Source: Porticoccus sp. (GTDB lineage: Bacteria > Pseudomonadota > Gammaproteobacteria > Pseudomonadales > Porticoccaceae). Taken from it: a stretch of 40,413 nucleotides of DNA. Below are positions 32,526 through 40,413 of the stretch, piece by piece. Below the pieces are notes generated by a model that was given only the letters and a program-made list of their open reading frames with translations, had not been told where the DNA came from and did no database searches. Each line of letters begins with the position of its first letter. Position 1 is the first letter of the stretch. The stretch is taken from the NCBI GenBank assembly GCA_018066715.1, contig JAGPWA010000080.1, positions 1 through 40,413 of the forward strand, read 5' to 3'. The position numbers were made by a program, and so were the translations under genes.

Positions 32526-33095
32526 TTATTCGTCAGCCTCTTGATTAGCCAAAAGATAATCCACCGCTTGGGCTAAGTCGTCAAATACTCTGGCCTGCTG
32601 TAAGACCACATCCTGCTGTTCTGCTAGCTTGGGTTCAGTCGTTGCTCCCTTGCCGGTGCGTACCAGAATAGGGGTGCAGTGATGCGTGGCGCCCGCTTGA
32701 AGGTCGCGGAGGCTGTCACCAACAATGGGCACCGCCGTTAAAGGCATGCCAAACTCACTTGAGATAGCATCGAGTAAACCTGGGGCCGGTTTGCGGCAGT
32801 CACAGCCATCGTCAGGGCTATGAGGGCAATAAAAAATACCAGCGAGTTCAGTACCCGTCTCAGCCAGTAAATCGTTTAGTTTGGCGTGCATAGCCTCGAG
32901 GTCATCTAGGTCAAACAAGCCACGGCCAATGCCTGATTGGTTGGTGGCTACCACTACGGTATAACCGGCCTGGTAAAGGCGAGCAATGGCGTCAATACTG
33001 CCAGGCAGAGGGCGCCATTCCTCTACGGACTTAACATAGGCGTCAGAGTCTTCGTTGATGACCCCATCGCGATCCAGAATAACGAGCTTGGTCAT
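32526..33095 (-). CDS. gmhB: D-glycero-D-manno-heptose-1,7-bisphosphate 7-phosphatase
   Basis: HAD-family phosphatase of ADP-heptose synthesis for the LPS inner core, 189 residues. Nucleophile Asp8 and acid Asp10 are in ILDRDGVINEDSDAYV. VATNQSGIGRG is motif II, and VGDSLRDLQAG the Mg-binding motif. The zinc-binding loop specific to GmhB and its relatives is CPHSPDDGCDCRKP, with Cys90, His92, Cys98 and Cys100. It lies between glyS and plsC, as in Pseudomonas. Confidence 0.95.
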   Translation of the reverse strand: MTKLVILDRDGVINEDSDAYVKSVEEWRPLPGSIDAIARLYQAGYTVVVATNQSGIGRGLFDLDDLEAMHAKLNDLLAETGTELAGIFYCPHSPDDGCDCRKPAPGLLDAISSEFGMPLTAVPIVGDSLRDLQAGATHHCTPILVRTGKGATTEPKLAEQQDVVLQQARVFDDLAQAVDYLLANQEADE

Positions 33096-33142
33096 TTTTC
33101 TAATGCCGTTTGGGGCAAGATAAAAGCCATCGAATTTACAGC

Positions 33143-35236
33143 CTATTTCACCGGTGCCAATAGTGAAATATCGGCTACTTCCAGGAACAAATTACGTAAT
33201 TGCTGCAATAAAGCCAGTCGATTGTTACGCAAGGCATCGTCATCTACCATGACCATGACATCATCAAAGAACTGGTCAACAGGTTGTCTCAATCTAGCCA
33301 ACTGTCTTAGCACCTCGGTATAGTCACGATCTCGCTGAAGCGGTTTAACGTCACTGGTTAATTCGGCCAAGGACAGCGCCAAAGCCTTTTCAGCACTATC
33401 TGCCAGCAGAGTATTATCCACTTCTACGGGTATCGTATTGCCTGGTTGCTTGGACAAGATGTTAGAAACACGCTTATTTGCCGCTGCTAATGCGGCGGAT
33501 TCAGAGAGCTGGTTGAAGGCATGAACGGCCTGAACCCGCTGGTGAATATCCAGGGGGTTACTAAGTTGTCTAGCCGCAACTGCTTGAAAGACTTCTGTGG
33601 GGATTTTTTCATCTTCATACCAAGACCTGAAGCGATCTAGCATGTAAGTAAGTACTTGCTTAACGGTGCCCTCAATAGTGTCGGATTTAGCGTCTAACCC
33701 AGTATGTTGAGAGGCTGCGGCAGTCAGGGCTTCATGAAGATCAAGGTCTATACCCCGCTCTACAATAATCCTCAAGACACCAAGGCTAGCGCGCCGAAGA
33801 GCAAAGGGGTCCTTGGAGCCGGTGGGTGGCTGACCAATACCAAAAATGCCCACTAGCGTATCTAGTCGATCGGCAAGTGCCAGTGTGGCGCCGGTGGCGG
33901 TGGCAGGGATTGAGTCGCCAGCAAAGCGAGGCAAGTATTGCTCAAATAAGGCTTCGGCCACTTCGGTGTGCTCACCATCATTGGTGGCATAGTAGCGTCC
34001 CATGGTGCCCTGCAAGTCATCAAATTCACCGACCATTTCACTGACTAAATCAGACTTACTTAATTCGGCAGCTCTTCTTGCCAATAAGGGTTCTGCTCCC
34101 GTCATGGGGGCCAGAATTTCGGCTAGCCTTGCAACGCGTTCTGTCTTATCGAAAACTGAACCGAGTTTGGCTTGGAAGACAATACTTTTCAGCGATTCAC
34201 GGCGTGCATCAAGTGTAGATTTTTGATCCGTTTCGTAGAAGAAGGCAGCATCGGCCAGACGTGGACGGATAACCCGCTCATTACCACTTATAACCTGTGC
34301 CGGGTCTTTACTCTCGATATTGGCAACAGTGATAAACATGGGTAGTAGTTGGCCATTGCTATCCACCACATGGAAATACTTCTGGTGTTCTGCCATTGAG
34401 GAAACTAGCGCTTCTGAAGGCACGGATAAAAAGCGCTCTTCAAAGCGGCCTAGTAATGGGACAGGCCACTCGTTTAAGGCGGATACTTCGTTTAGTAGCG
34501 AATCACTGATAACGGCGACACCGCCAGCTTTTTCGGCGGCTTCGATGACGCCTTGACGAATGAGTTCACGGCGCTCCGAAAAATCAGCGATGACATGAGC
34601 TGAACGAAGGCTTTCCTGATAGCTAGATGGTGACGGGATAACAATGTCGCCGCTACTATGGAACCGATGACCACGGCTGGTATTTCCCGCAGTAAGCCCC
34701 ATCACTTGGGCATTGACCACACGGTCGCCCAGTAGCATGACTACCCAGTGAACCGGGCGTACAAATTCTTCACGGCTGGCACCCCAACGCATTCTTTTTG
34801 GAATGGGGAGAGCAGCTAGTGCGGCCTCAACGATTGGGCCAATCAGATCTGCAGTTGTTCGGCCGGGCTCTGTAGCGCGATGGCATAGCTTGTCCTGCTT
34901 GCCATCGTTGGCTACTTTATTCGCCAGCTCATCGATCTCAATAGCATTTTTCTTGGCAAACGCCTCAGCGGCTCGGGTCGGTTTGCCATCAGCATCAAAG
35001 GCCACTTTAATGGGTGGGCCCCAAGCGACAAGTTCCTTGGTGGGGGTCTTCTCATCTAGCGTATTAATCACCATTGCCAAGCGACGGGGTGCCGCAAAGG
35101 TCTGCACATCGCCAAATGTCAGTTGCTCCGCTTTTAACCGGGAGAGAATTTCATCTCGAAATGCATTTGATAGCGTCAGCAATGCCTTGGGCGGCAATTC
35201 TTCCGTGCCTATTTCGACTAAAAAATCTGCGCTCAT
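33143..35236 (-). CDS. glyS: Glycyl-tRNA synthetase beta subunit
   Basis: Beta subunit of the alpha2beta2 bacterial GlyRS, needed for tRNA recognition and aminoacylation, 697 residues. It opens [16 protein letters not shown], the family start, and includes [20 protein letters not shown] and [18 protein letters not shown]. The HD-like region [12 protein letters not shown] is present, as is [16 protein letters not shown]-terminal anticodon-binding domain ends [19 protein letters not shown]. Its ATG overlaps the glyQ TGA by four bases (ATGA), so translation is coupled in equal stoichiometry. Confidence 0.98.
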   Translation of the reverse strand: MSADFLVEIGTEELPPKALLTLSNAFRDEILSRLKAEQLTFGDVQTFAAPRRLAMVINTLDEKTPTKELVAWGPPIKVAFDADGKPTRAAEAFAKKNAIEIDELANKVANDGKQDKLCHRATEPGRTTADLIGPIVEAALAALPIPKRMRWGASREEFVRPVHWVVMLLGDRVVNAQVMGLTAGNTSRGHRFHSSGDIVIPSPSSYQESLRSAHVIADFSERRELIRQGVIEAAEKAGGVAVISDSLLNEVSALNEWPVPLLGRFEERFLSVPSEALVSSMAEHQKYFHVVDSNGQLLPMFITVANIESKDPAQVISGNERVIRPRLADAAFFYETDQKSTLDARRESLKSIVFQAKLGSVFDKTERVARLAEILAPMTGAEPLLARRAAELSKSDLVSEMVGEFDDLQGTMGRYYATNDGEHTEVAEALFEQYLPRFAGDSIPATATGATLALADRLDTLVGIFGIGQPPTGSKDPFALRRASLGVLRIIVERGIDLDLHEALTAAASQHTGLDAKSDTIEGTVKQVLTYMLDRFRSWYEDEKIPTEVFQAVAARQLSNPLDIHQRVQAVHAFNQLSESAALAAANKRVSNILSKQPGNTIPVEVDNTLLADSAEKALALSLAELTSDVKPLQRDRDYTEVLRQLARLRQPVDQFFDDVMVMVDDDALRNNRLALLQQLRNLFLEVADISLLAPVK

Positions 35237-36183
35237 TGTTCAGTCCCCATAGCCTGTTGTGTGACTTCATCGGCTAGAGCCTTAGGTGCCAGCGGGAAGC
35301 CGAGAGCTAGCCGTGAATCAAAATAGGCTTTTGCTACAGCTCGAGCCAGGGTGCGAACTCGCAAAATAAATCGTTGACGCTCCGTGACTGAAATTGCATG
35401 ACGGGCATCTAGTAGATTAAAGGCATGAGAGGTTTTCATGACCATTTCGTAGGCGGGTAATGGCAGTCCTTTTTCGATCAAACGTTGGCTCTCTCGCTCG
35501 TAGGTGTCGAAGCTCTGGAACATAAAGTCCACATCCGCTTCCTCAAAGTTGAAGGTCGACATCTCTACTTCATTTTGGTGGAACACATCACCGTAGGTTA
35601 CTTTCCCTTCCGGCCCTTCAGCCCACACCAAGTCATAAATACTGTCTACACCTTGCAGGTACATGGCAATGCGCTCAAGCCCATAGGTGATTTCGCCAGT
35701 GACCGGGAAACACTCTAGTCCGCCCACTTGTTGAAAATAAGTAAACTGAGTGACTTCCATGCCATTCAGCCAGATTTCCCAGCCAAGACCCCAGGCACCC
35801 AGTGTGGGGGATTCCCAGTTGTCTTCAACGAAGCGGATATCGTGAACAGTGGGGTCGATACCCAGCTCGCGAAGTGATTCCAGATATAAATCTTGAATAT
35901 TGTCCGGGGAGGGCTTCAGTACCACCTGAAACTGGTAATAGTGTTGCAGTCGGTTTGGGTTTTCACCGTAGCGGCCATCCGTGGGACGGCGGCAGGGTTG
36001 AACGTAAGCGCTGTTCCAGGTTTCTGGCCCGATAGAGCGCAAAAAAGTGGCTGGGTGGAACGTACCTGCACCCACTTCCATATCCAGTGGCTGCAAAATA
36101 ATGCAGCCCTGACGAGACCAAAATTGTTGTAAGGCCAAAATTAGCCCCTGGAATGTTGAAACATCCGGTGTGGTTTGTGACAC
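35233..36183 (-). CDS. glyQ: Glycyl-tRNA synthetase alpha subunit (GTG start)
   Basis: Catalytic alpha subunit, class II synthetase fold, 316 residues. [17 protein letters not shown] and [19 protein letters not shown] are at the N-terminus, [20 protein letters not shown] holds the motif-2-like ATP-binding part, and [15 protein letters not shown] is present. The GTG at 36183 has AGGGGA upstream, and no ATG would give the conserved N-terminus. First gene of the glyQ-glyS-gmhB-plsC unit. A possible promoter is TATAAT on the minus strand at 36220-36215, with weak -35 TTACTA 17 bases upstream. Confidence 0.98.
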   Translation of the reverse strand: MSQTTPDVSTFQGLILALQQFWSRQGCIILQPLDMEVGAGTFHPATFLRSIGPETWNSAYVQPCRRPTDGRYGENPNRLQHYYQFQVVLKPSPDNIQDLYLESLRELGIDPTVHDIRFVEDNWESPTLGAWGLGWEIWLNGMEVTQFTYFQQVGGLECFPVTGEITYGLERIAMYLQGVDSIYDLVWAEGPEGKVTYGDVFHQNEVEMSTFNFEEADVDFMFQSFDTYERESQRLIEKGLPLPAYEMVMKTSHAFNLLDARHAISVTERQRFILRVRTLARAVAKAYFDSRLALGFPLAPKALADEVTQQAMGTEQ

Positions 36184-36214
36184 CTAGATTCCCCTGTAGC
36201 ATGCAAAGCCGACA

Positions 36215-36243
36215 ATTATAAGGCTGCAACCCCTGAATAGTAA
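36215..36243 (-). promoter_or_regulatory. Possible glyQ promoter
   Basis: Minus strand -10 TATAAT (36220-36215) with -35 TTACTA (36243-36238) at 17-bp spacing. The -10 is perfect and the -35 poor. It lies 32 bases before the glyQ GTG. Confidence 0.45.
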
Positions 36244-36339
36244 GGAGTTTTGTGTCACTAGACTGGTTTCAAATGTCTTGAGAAATTAACGCTGGTTTGG
36301 TGGACGATGTTATTTGCGAAATGGGTTTGATATGGTTGA

Positions 36340-36410
36340 TAAATAGTATAACTATTTACCGACAGCGCCGATAAAATAAGAGGCTTGTATGACCATGTTC
36401 CATGGGAACA
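36340..36410 (+). promoter_or_regulatory. Two palindromes upstream of the DUF2959 gene (possible operators)
   Basis: TAAATAGTATAACTATTTA (36340-36358) is a 19-bp palindrome containing a -10-like TATAAC. TGTTCCATGGGAACA (36396-36410) is a 15-bp inverted repeat whose arms match parS but whose centre is altered and one base short. They lie 110 and 60 bases before the gene start. The binding proteins are unknown. The rest of the 36184-36469 gap shows nothing else clear. Confidence 0.5.
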
Positions 36411-36469
36411 CAAACAGGCTTTGAGGCCTTAGACGGTTAAATCTTACGGCTAAAAAGGAAATTCTCAGA

Positions 36470-37105
36470 ATGAAAAAAATCGTTTTATTTACCCTGACAC
36501 TCTTACTAGCTGGTTGTGAAACGGCCTATTACGATGCTTGGGAGCAGGTGGGTATTCATAAACGAGATATTCTGGTGGATCGTATCGAAGATACGCAGGA
36601 CGCGCAGGAGGAAACTCAGGAGCAGTTTAAAGATGCTCTGGAGCAATACAAGGCGGTGGTGAATTTCGATGGTGGTGACTTGGAAAAACTCTACAACAAA
36701 CTCAACGCCGAGTACGAAGACAGCGAACAAGCGGCCAAGGCAATTAGCGTCCATATAGATAGTGTTGAAGACGTGGCTGATGATCTATTTGAAGAGTGGG
36801 AAGATGAACTCGCACAGATTCAGAATCGCACCCTTCGGGATGACAGCGCGAAGAAGCTCCACGATACCCGCTACAAATACCAGCAGATGGTTAAATCCAT
36901 GCGCAAGGCAGAGAAAAGTGTTCACCCGGTATTAACGACTTTGCGAGATCAGGTGTTATATCTAAAGCATAACCTCAATGCGCGGGCTATCTCCGCTCTT
37001 AAGGGTGAGCTAAGTACGATGAATAGCGAGGTGAATAGGCTCATCCTTGATATGCAAAAATCCATAGATGAAGCTAATCTGTTTATAGACCGGATTAAGA
37101 CTTGA
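36470..37105 (+). CDS. DUF2959 family coiled-coil lipoprotein
   Basis: 211 residues. The signal peptide ends in lipobox LLAGC (Cys16, followed by Glu). The mature part begins [29 protein letters not shown], characteristic of the DUF2959 (PF11172-type) family. The whole chain is charged and almost entirely helical, with long coiled-coil stretches (about 45-120 and 125-210) and almost no cysteines after the lipid site. Likely a periplasm-facing, outer-membrane-anchored protein of unknown function. It lies 28 bases upstream of the cysteine synthase gene, so they are probably co-transcribed. No function is claimed. Confidence 0.85.
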   Translation: MKKIVLFTLTLLLAGCETAYYDAWEQVGIHKRDILVDRIEDTQDAQEETQEQFKDALEQYKAVVNFDGGDLEKLYNKLNAEYEDSEQAAKAISVHIDSVEDVADDLFEEWEDELAQIQNRTLRDDSAKKLHDTRYKYQQMVKSMRKAEKSVHPVLTTLRDQVLYLKHNLNARAISALKGELSTMNSEVNRLILDMQKSIDEANLFIDRIKT

Positions 37106-37133
37106 GCAAGCAACGAATAAAAGAGGCTATAAA

Positions 37134-38045
37134 ATGAAGTACAACAATATTCTAGAAACCATTGGTGATACGCCGCATATCCGTCTCGGCAAATTATTCC
37201 CTGGTGATATAGAAGTCTGGATGAAGGCCGAGCGATTTAACCCCGGCGCGAGTATCAAAGACCGTATTGGGCAGGCGATGATCGAGGATGCTGAACGGAA
37301 GGGCCTGATCAACAAGGATACTCTAATTATTGAGCCCACCTCCGGGAACACCGGCATTGGTCTCGCACTGGTTTGTGCGGTCAAGGGTTATCGGTTGGTG
37401 CTAACCATGCCGGAGTCCATGTCCATTGAGCGCCGTCGTTACCTTAAGGCGCTGGGTGCTGAGTTGGTATTGACGCCAAAAGAGCTGGGTATGGGTGGTT
37501 GTATCGAAAAAGCGAACCAATTGCTGGCTGAAAATGATAATGCCTGGATGCCCCAACAGTTCAACAATCCTGCCAACGTTCAAGTGCACCGTGACACAAC
37601 CGCCAAAGAAATTCTGGCGGACTTCCCAGATGGCATCGACTACCTGATTACTGGTGTGGGTACTGGAGGACATATTACCGGCTGCGGAGAAGTGCTAAAG
37701 GAAAAATTCCCTAATACAAAAGTGTTGGCAGTAGAGCCTACCAAGTCTCCCGTCATAAGCGGCGGCGAAAAAGGACTGCATCGACTCCAGGGTATTGGCG
37801 CGGGATTTATTCCAGGTGTACTGAACACCGAAATCCTTGATGGCACGGTTCAGGTAACGGAGGAAGATTCGTTTGAAATGACCCGCCGCTGCGCACAGGA
37901 AGAAGGTATTTTTGTGGGTATTTCATCAGGGGCCAGCCTCGCTGCTGTACAACAGACGCTCAATGAAATTCCGGCAGGCAGCACCGTATTAGTGTTCAGT
38001 TACGATACTGGTGAGCGATACCTTTCTATTGAGGATTTATTCTAA
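37134..38045 (+). CDS. cysK: Cysteine synthase (O-acetylserine sulfhydrylase), PLP-dependent
   Basis: Makes cysteine from O-acetylserine and sulfide, 303 residues. The PLP lysine is Lys42 in NPGASIKDR. The substrate loop is [12 protein letters not shown], and [20 protein letters not shown] follows. The phosphate-binding glycine loop is [11 protein letters not shown], and [10 protein letters not shown] is near the C-terminus. The segment [14 protein letters not shown] favours CysK-type over CysM, although the overall length is shorter than E. coli CysK; a CysM-like or cystathionine-beta-synthase-like role cannot be excluded. AGAGG lies before the ATG. It follows the DUF2959 gene and is closed by a hairpin. 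Confidence 0.87.
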   Translation: MKYNNILETIGDTPHIRLGKLFPGDIEVWMKAERFNPGASIKDRIGQAMIEDAERKGLINKDTLIIEPTSGNTGIGLALVCAVKGYRLVLTMPESMSIERRRYLKALGAELVLTPKELGMGGCIEKANQLLAENDNAWMPQQFNNPANVQVHRDTTAKEILADFPDGIDYLITGVGTGGHITGCGEVLKEKFPNTKVLAVEPTKSPVISGGEKGLHRLQGIGAGFIPGVLNTEILDGTVQVTEEDSFEMTRRCAQEEGIFVGISSGASLAAVQQTLNEIPAGSTVLVFSYDTGERYLSIEDLF

Positions 38046-38076
38046 AGAAGGGTTTTAATCGAAATAAAAAAGACTA

Positions 38077-38104
38077 AAACCCTGGGCATGGTCCCGGGGT
38101 TTTA
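38077..38104 (+). terminator. Probable terminator after the cysteine synthase gene
   Basis: Inverted repeat AAAACCCTGGG / CCCGGGGTTTT with one G-T pair, 30 bases after the stop. It is GC-rich, but the T run is short (four). Confidence 0.7.
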
Positions 38105-38181
38105 TGTTTGGGGAGCATGCCCCTTGGGAATGGTGGACTACACTAGCAGTAGTTTTTCAAAAATAATGGAAGAAGTACACT

Positions 38182-39099
38182 ATGAATAACGTGTTAAAGC
38201 AAAGCATAGGACTCTTGTTTGGTTTGGGTTTAGTCTGGACAACCAGTGCTTTGGCCGACCACCACTGGGATACGGTTGAATACCAGACGGTTCAGGTTAA
38301 GGATAACCTCTATGCCATGATAGCCGAAGGGGGGAATCTGGTGGTATTCGTTGGTGAGGAAGGTACTTTTTTAATCGATGACCAGTTTGCACCACTGACA
38401 GAAAAATTGATCACCGAAATTAAAAAAATGGGCGGTGATATTCCTCGGTTTTTAATTAATACTCATTGGCATTATGACCACACTGGGGGTAATGAGAAAC
38501 TGGGTAAGGCAGGGACATTAATCGTGGCGCACGACAATGTTCGGAAGCGTTTATCGGTAGACAACACACTCACCGTATTTAATGCCCAAATACCCGCATC
38601 ACCCAAAGAAGCGCTACCGGTTATTACCTTTAGTACCGATACGAGCTTTCATCTTAATGGTGAAACCATCCATGCGCGGCATGTTCACAATGCACACACG
38701 GATGGCGATTCCGTGGTTCATTTCAAAAAGGCTAATGTCATTCATGCCGGGGATGTGTGGTTCAACGGATTTTATCCCTTTATCGATGTGGAGCATGGCG
38801 GCAGCCTTGCCGGCATGATTGAGGCGGCCAGTACCATAATTAATATGTCGAATGACAATACGGTCATTATTCCCGGTCATGGCTTTGTCGGGGACAAAGC
38901 CGCATTAGTGGTCTACAGGAACATGCTCAGTGATGTATTGACCAGACTACGAAAGCTTAAAGCCGAGGGGAAAACAACGGATGAAGCCGTTGCTGCAAAG
39001 CCAACCCAGGCACTGGATGCAATCTGGGGAAATGGTTTTTTAGAGCCTGACCAGTGGGTCAGTATTATTTATGGCGGTTTGGAGACACCAAAAAAATGA
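38182..39099 (+). CDS. Secreted metallo-beta-lactamase-fold hydrolase
   Basis: 305 residues with a cleavable signal peptide (TTSALA-DHH, cut near 25/26), so periplasmic. Zinc ligands are complete: HWHYDH at 95-100, His172 in HNAHTDGDS, Asp191 in HAGDVW, His233 in PGHG. The histidine pattern is that of MBL-fold enzymes at large; whether it is a true beta-lactamase, a quinoprotein-associated or another hydrolase cannot be told, and the low similarity to class B lactamases I know argues against an antibiotic role. Its stop overlaps the start of the acetyltransferase gene (ATGA), so the two are coupled. It is preceded by about 80 bases after a terminator, where its own promoter must lie. Confidence 0.87.
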   Translation: MNNVLKQSIGLLFGLGLVWTTSALADHHWDTVEYQTVQVKDNLYAMIAEGGNLVVFVGEEGTFLIDDQFAPLTEKLITEIKKMGGDIPRFLINTHWHYDHTGGNEKLGKAGTLIVAHDNVRKRLSVDNTLTVFNAQIPASPKEALPVITFSTDTSFHLNGETIHARHVHNAHTDGDSVVHFKKANVIHAGDVWFNGFYPFIDVEHGGSLAGMIEAASTIINMSNDNTVIIPGHGFVGDKAALVVYRNMLSDVLTRLRKLKAEGKTTDEAVAAKPTQALDAIWGNGFLEPDQWVSIIYGGLETPKK

Positions 39100-39662
39100 T
39101 TTCATTTCGTGCAGCAAAAAGAGAAGACTGCCGCACTATCGCGGAGCTATATAGTATTTCCTCTGATGGGGTAGCTGATTATATTTGGGCTAAATTGGTC
39201 AAACCCGGAGAAGAGATACTAGAAGTAGGCGAATGGCGCTATGAAAGGGAAGACAGTGTTTTCAGTTATAAAAACTGCACGATTGTTGAGGTAGGCGGGG
39301 AAATTGCCGGGATGATGGTAGCCTTCCCTATGAAAGCATCCGGTGAAGTGGATGAAGACCCGGTGCTTGCACCTTACAGTCGGTTGGAGGAGGACAACAG
39401 TTACTATATTTGTGGTATGGCATTATTTCCTGAACACCGCGGAAAGGGTATTGGACATCAATTTTTAGCACTGGCGAGTCAGCAAGCTAAGTTGAGGCGA
39501 TTTGATAAAATTAGCTTAATTGTTTTCGAACAAAATGTTGGTGCAAAGAAGCTATATGAGGAACAAAGTTTTAAAGAAGTTCGTCGAGAAACAATAGTTC
39601 CCCACCCGCTAATTCCTCACACGGGTGATGCTATATTGATGGTGAAAACATTATTGGAATAA
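39096..39662 (+). CDS. GNAT-family N-acetyltransferase
   Basis: 188 residues from the ATG at 39096 (MISFRAAKREDCRTIAELY), which overlaps the upstream TGA by four bases; an in-frame start at 39054 inside the preceding gene is unlikely. Motif A is in YICGMALFPEHRGKGIGHQF, with the R-G-x-G-x-G/H acetyl-CoA loop. Motif B is in ISLIVFEQNVGAKKLYEEQSF. It ends with a beta-strand region HTGDAILMVKTLLE. Substrate unknown. Coupling to the periplasmic hydrolase is conserved-looking but may be incidental. Confidence 0.87.
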   Translation: MISFRAAKREDCRTIAELYSISSDGVADYIWAKLVKPGEEILEVGEWRYEREDSVFSYKNCTIVEVGGEIAGMMVAFPMKASGEVDEDPVLAPYSRLEEDNSYYICGMALFPEHRGKGIGHQFLALASQQAKLRRFDKISLIVFEQNVGAKKLYEEQSFKEVRRETIVPHPLIPHTGDAILMVKTLLE

Positions 39663-39686
39663 ATAATTTTTTAGAAATAATATAAA

Positions 39687-40413
39687 TGAAAATAAAATTA
39701 ATATTAGTTTTTTCTGTTAGTTTAATAGCTTCGATATTTATTTTTATTGATCCAATAGAACAACCGCAAAACTATTATAATTTCTCTGACAAAAATAATT
39801 ACCTTGGTGTTAATAATTTCTTCAATGTCATTTCAAACATTCCATTTTTGTTGGTCGGTATATTTGGGTTAATTTTAGATAAAAATAAAAAATTAATACA
39901 TGATAATTATTCAATAACCCCGGCCTATCATATTTTTTTCTTGGGCGTGCTTCTCACCAGCTTTGGTTCGTCCTGGTTTCACCTTAACCCGAGTAATGAA
40001 ACCCTGGTCTGGGATCGCCTGCCCATGACCATAGGCTTTATGGCGTTAACTACTGGGTTATTATCGGAATATTTAAAACGAGAGTTACAGCAGTACCTAC
40101 TTTACCCGCTGCTAATAATCGGTTTTACCAGTGTTATTTATTGGCACGTTACTGAGCAAGCAGGGAGAGGTGATTTACGGCCATACGCTCTTGTGCAGTT
40201 TTTACCTCTATTAATTATCCCCGCAGTGGTAGCAACCCATAAGTCTCGTTATACCCGAAGCTGGGATTTAACCTGGGTGTTCATCTTCTATGTCCTCGCC
40301 AAAGTGGTGGAGCATTTTGACCATGCCATTTATCAGCTGCTGGGTAGTATCAGCGGCCACAGTATCAAGCACCTGTTGGCTGCGGCAGCTACCTATATGG
40401 TGTTGCGAATGTT
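39687..40413 (+). CDS. Ceramidase-like multi-pass membrane protein (CREST superfamily), 3' end outside the window
   Basis: Open frame from ATG at 39687 (MKIKLILVFSVSL) to the window end, at least 242 residues. Several hydrophobic segments alternate with short loops. Putative metal ligands fit the CREST hydrolases (alkaline ceramidase/Per1 type): FGSSWFHLNPSNETLVWDRL, with Ser95/Ser96, His99 and Asp110, and SGHSIKHLLAA, with His225 and His229. It is most like proteins annotated as ceramidase in bacteria; the substrate is unproven. It follows the GNAT gene by 24 bases. The first ~230 bases are much more AT-rich than the rest. The ribosome binding site is weak, so the exact start is less sure. 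Confidence 0.75.

Noticed and set aside
38110-38127. Short GGGG...CCCC repeat after the cysteine synthase terminator
   Set aside because: The stem is only four pairs and is followed by no T run; too weak to call a terminator or operator.

Overview
The window is the chromosomal replication-origin neighbourhood of a non-enteric gammaproteobacterium. G+C content is moderate, close to half by eye. The order glmS-glmU-atp operon-parB-parA-rsmG-mnmG on the left and dnaA-dnaN-recF-gyrB, then plsC-like/gmhB/glyS/glyQ, on the right is the Pseudomonas-type layout. HexR, YidD and a LapG-like protease also fit a marine Pseudomonadales/Cellvibrionales-type bacterium. I cannot name the genus from this sequence alone.

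Layout. 1-1.7 kb (minus): edge of a possible GFA-family gene, a group II truncated haemoglobin and a lipoprotein-type TRAP solute receptor. 1.7-3.9 kb: uvrD (minus). 4.0-4.9 kb: hexR (plus), preceded by a perfect 17-bp palindrome that is probably its own operator. 4.9-8.9 kb (minus): glmU-glmS-lapG-like operon for UDP-GlcNAc synthesis plus a periplasmic cysteine protease. 9.0-16.2 kb (minus): complete F1Fo ATP synthase operon atpIBEFHAGDC, with a good sigma70 promoter and a strong terminator. 16.2-20.5 kb (minus): mnmG-rsmG-parA-parB. 20.5-21.0 kb: AT-rich, DnaA-box-rich gap, the best oriC candidate. 21.0-25.0 kb (plus): rpmH-rnpA-yidD-yidC-mnmE. 25.0-25.3 kb: second DnaA-box-containing gap. 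25.3-31.5 kb (plus): dnaA-dnaN-recF-gyrB. 31.5-36.2 kb (minus): an Arg-rich 60-residue protein, then glyQ-glyS-gmhB-plsC. 36.2-40.4 kb (plus): DUF2959 lipoprotein, cysteine synthase, periplasmic metallo-beta-lactamase-fold hydrolase, GNAT acetyltransferase and a ceramidase-like membrane protein running off the window.

How it works together. DnaA would open the origin next to mnmG. ParA and ParB would act on two perfect parS sites (TGTTCCACGTGGAACA) embedded in recF, about 7.5-8.2 kb from the origin candidate, to segregate newly replicated origins. The remaining core genes supply the sliding clamp, gyrase, tRNA modification, ribosome assembly, membrane insertion, ATP synthesis and cell-wall precursors.

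No exotic system (phage, CRISPR, toxin-antitoxin, biosynthetic cluster) is visible. The most interesting signal is the origin architecture. Relative to the usual Pseudomonas/Shewanella order, the rpmH-mnmE block is inverted, and DnaA boxes lie at both of its ends, as if an inversion cut through the ancestral oriC. Other points worth a look are the paired in-frame parS sites in recF, TTG starts for dnaA and parA, the hexR palindrome, two palindromes before the DUF2959 gene and a base-composition step inside the ceramidase-like gene.
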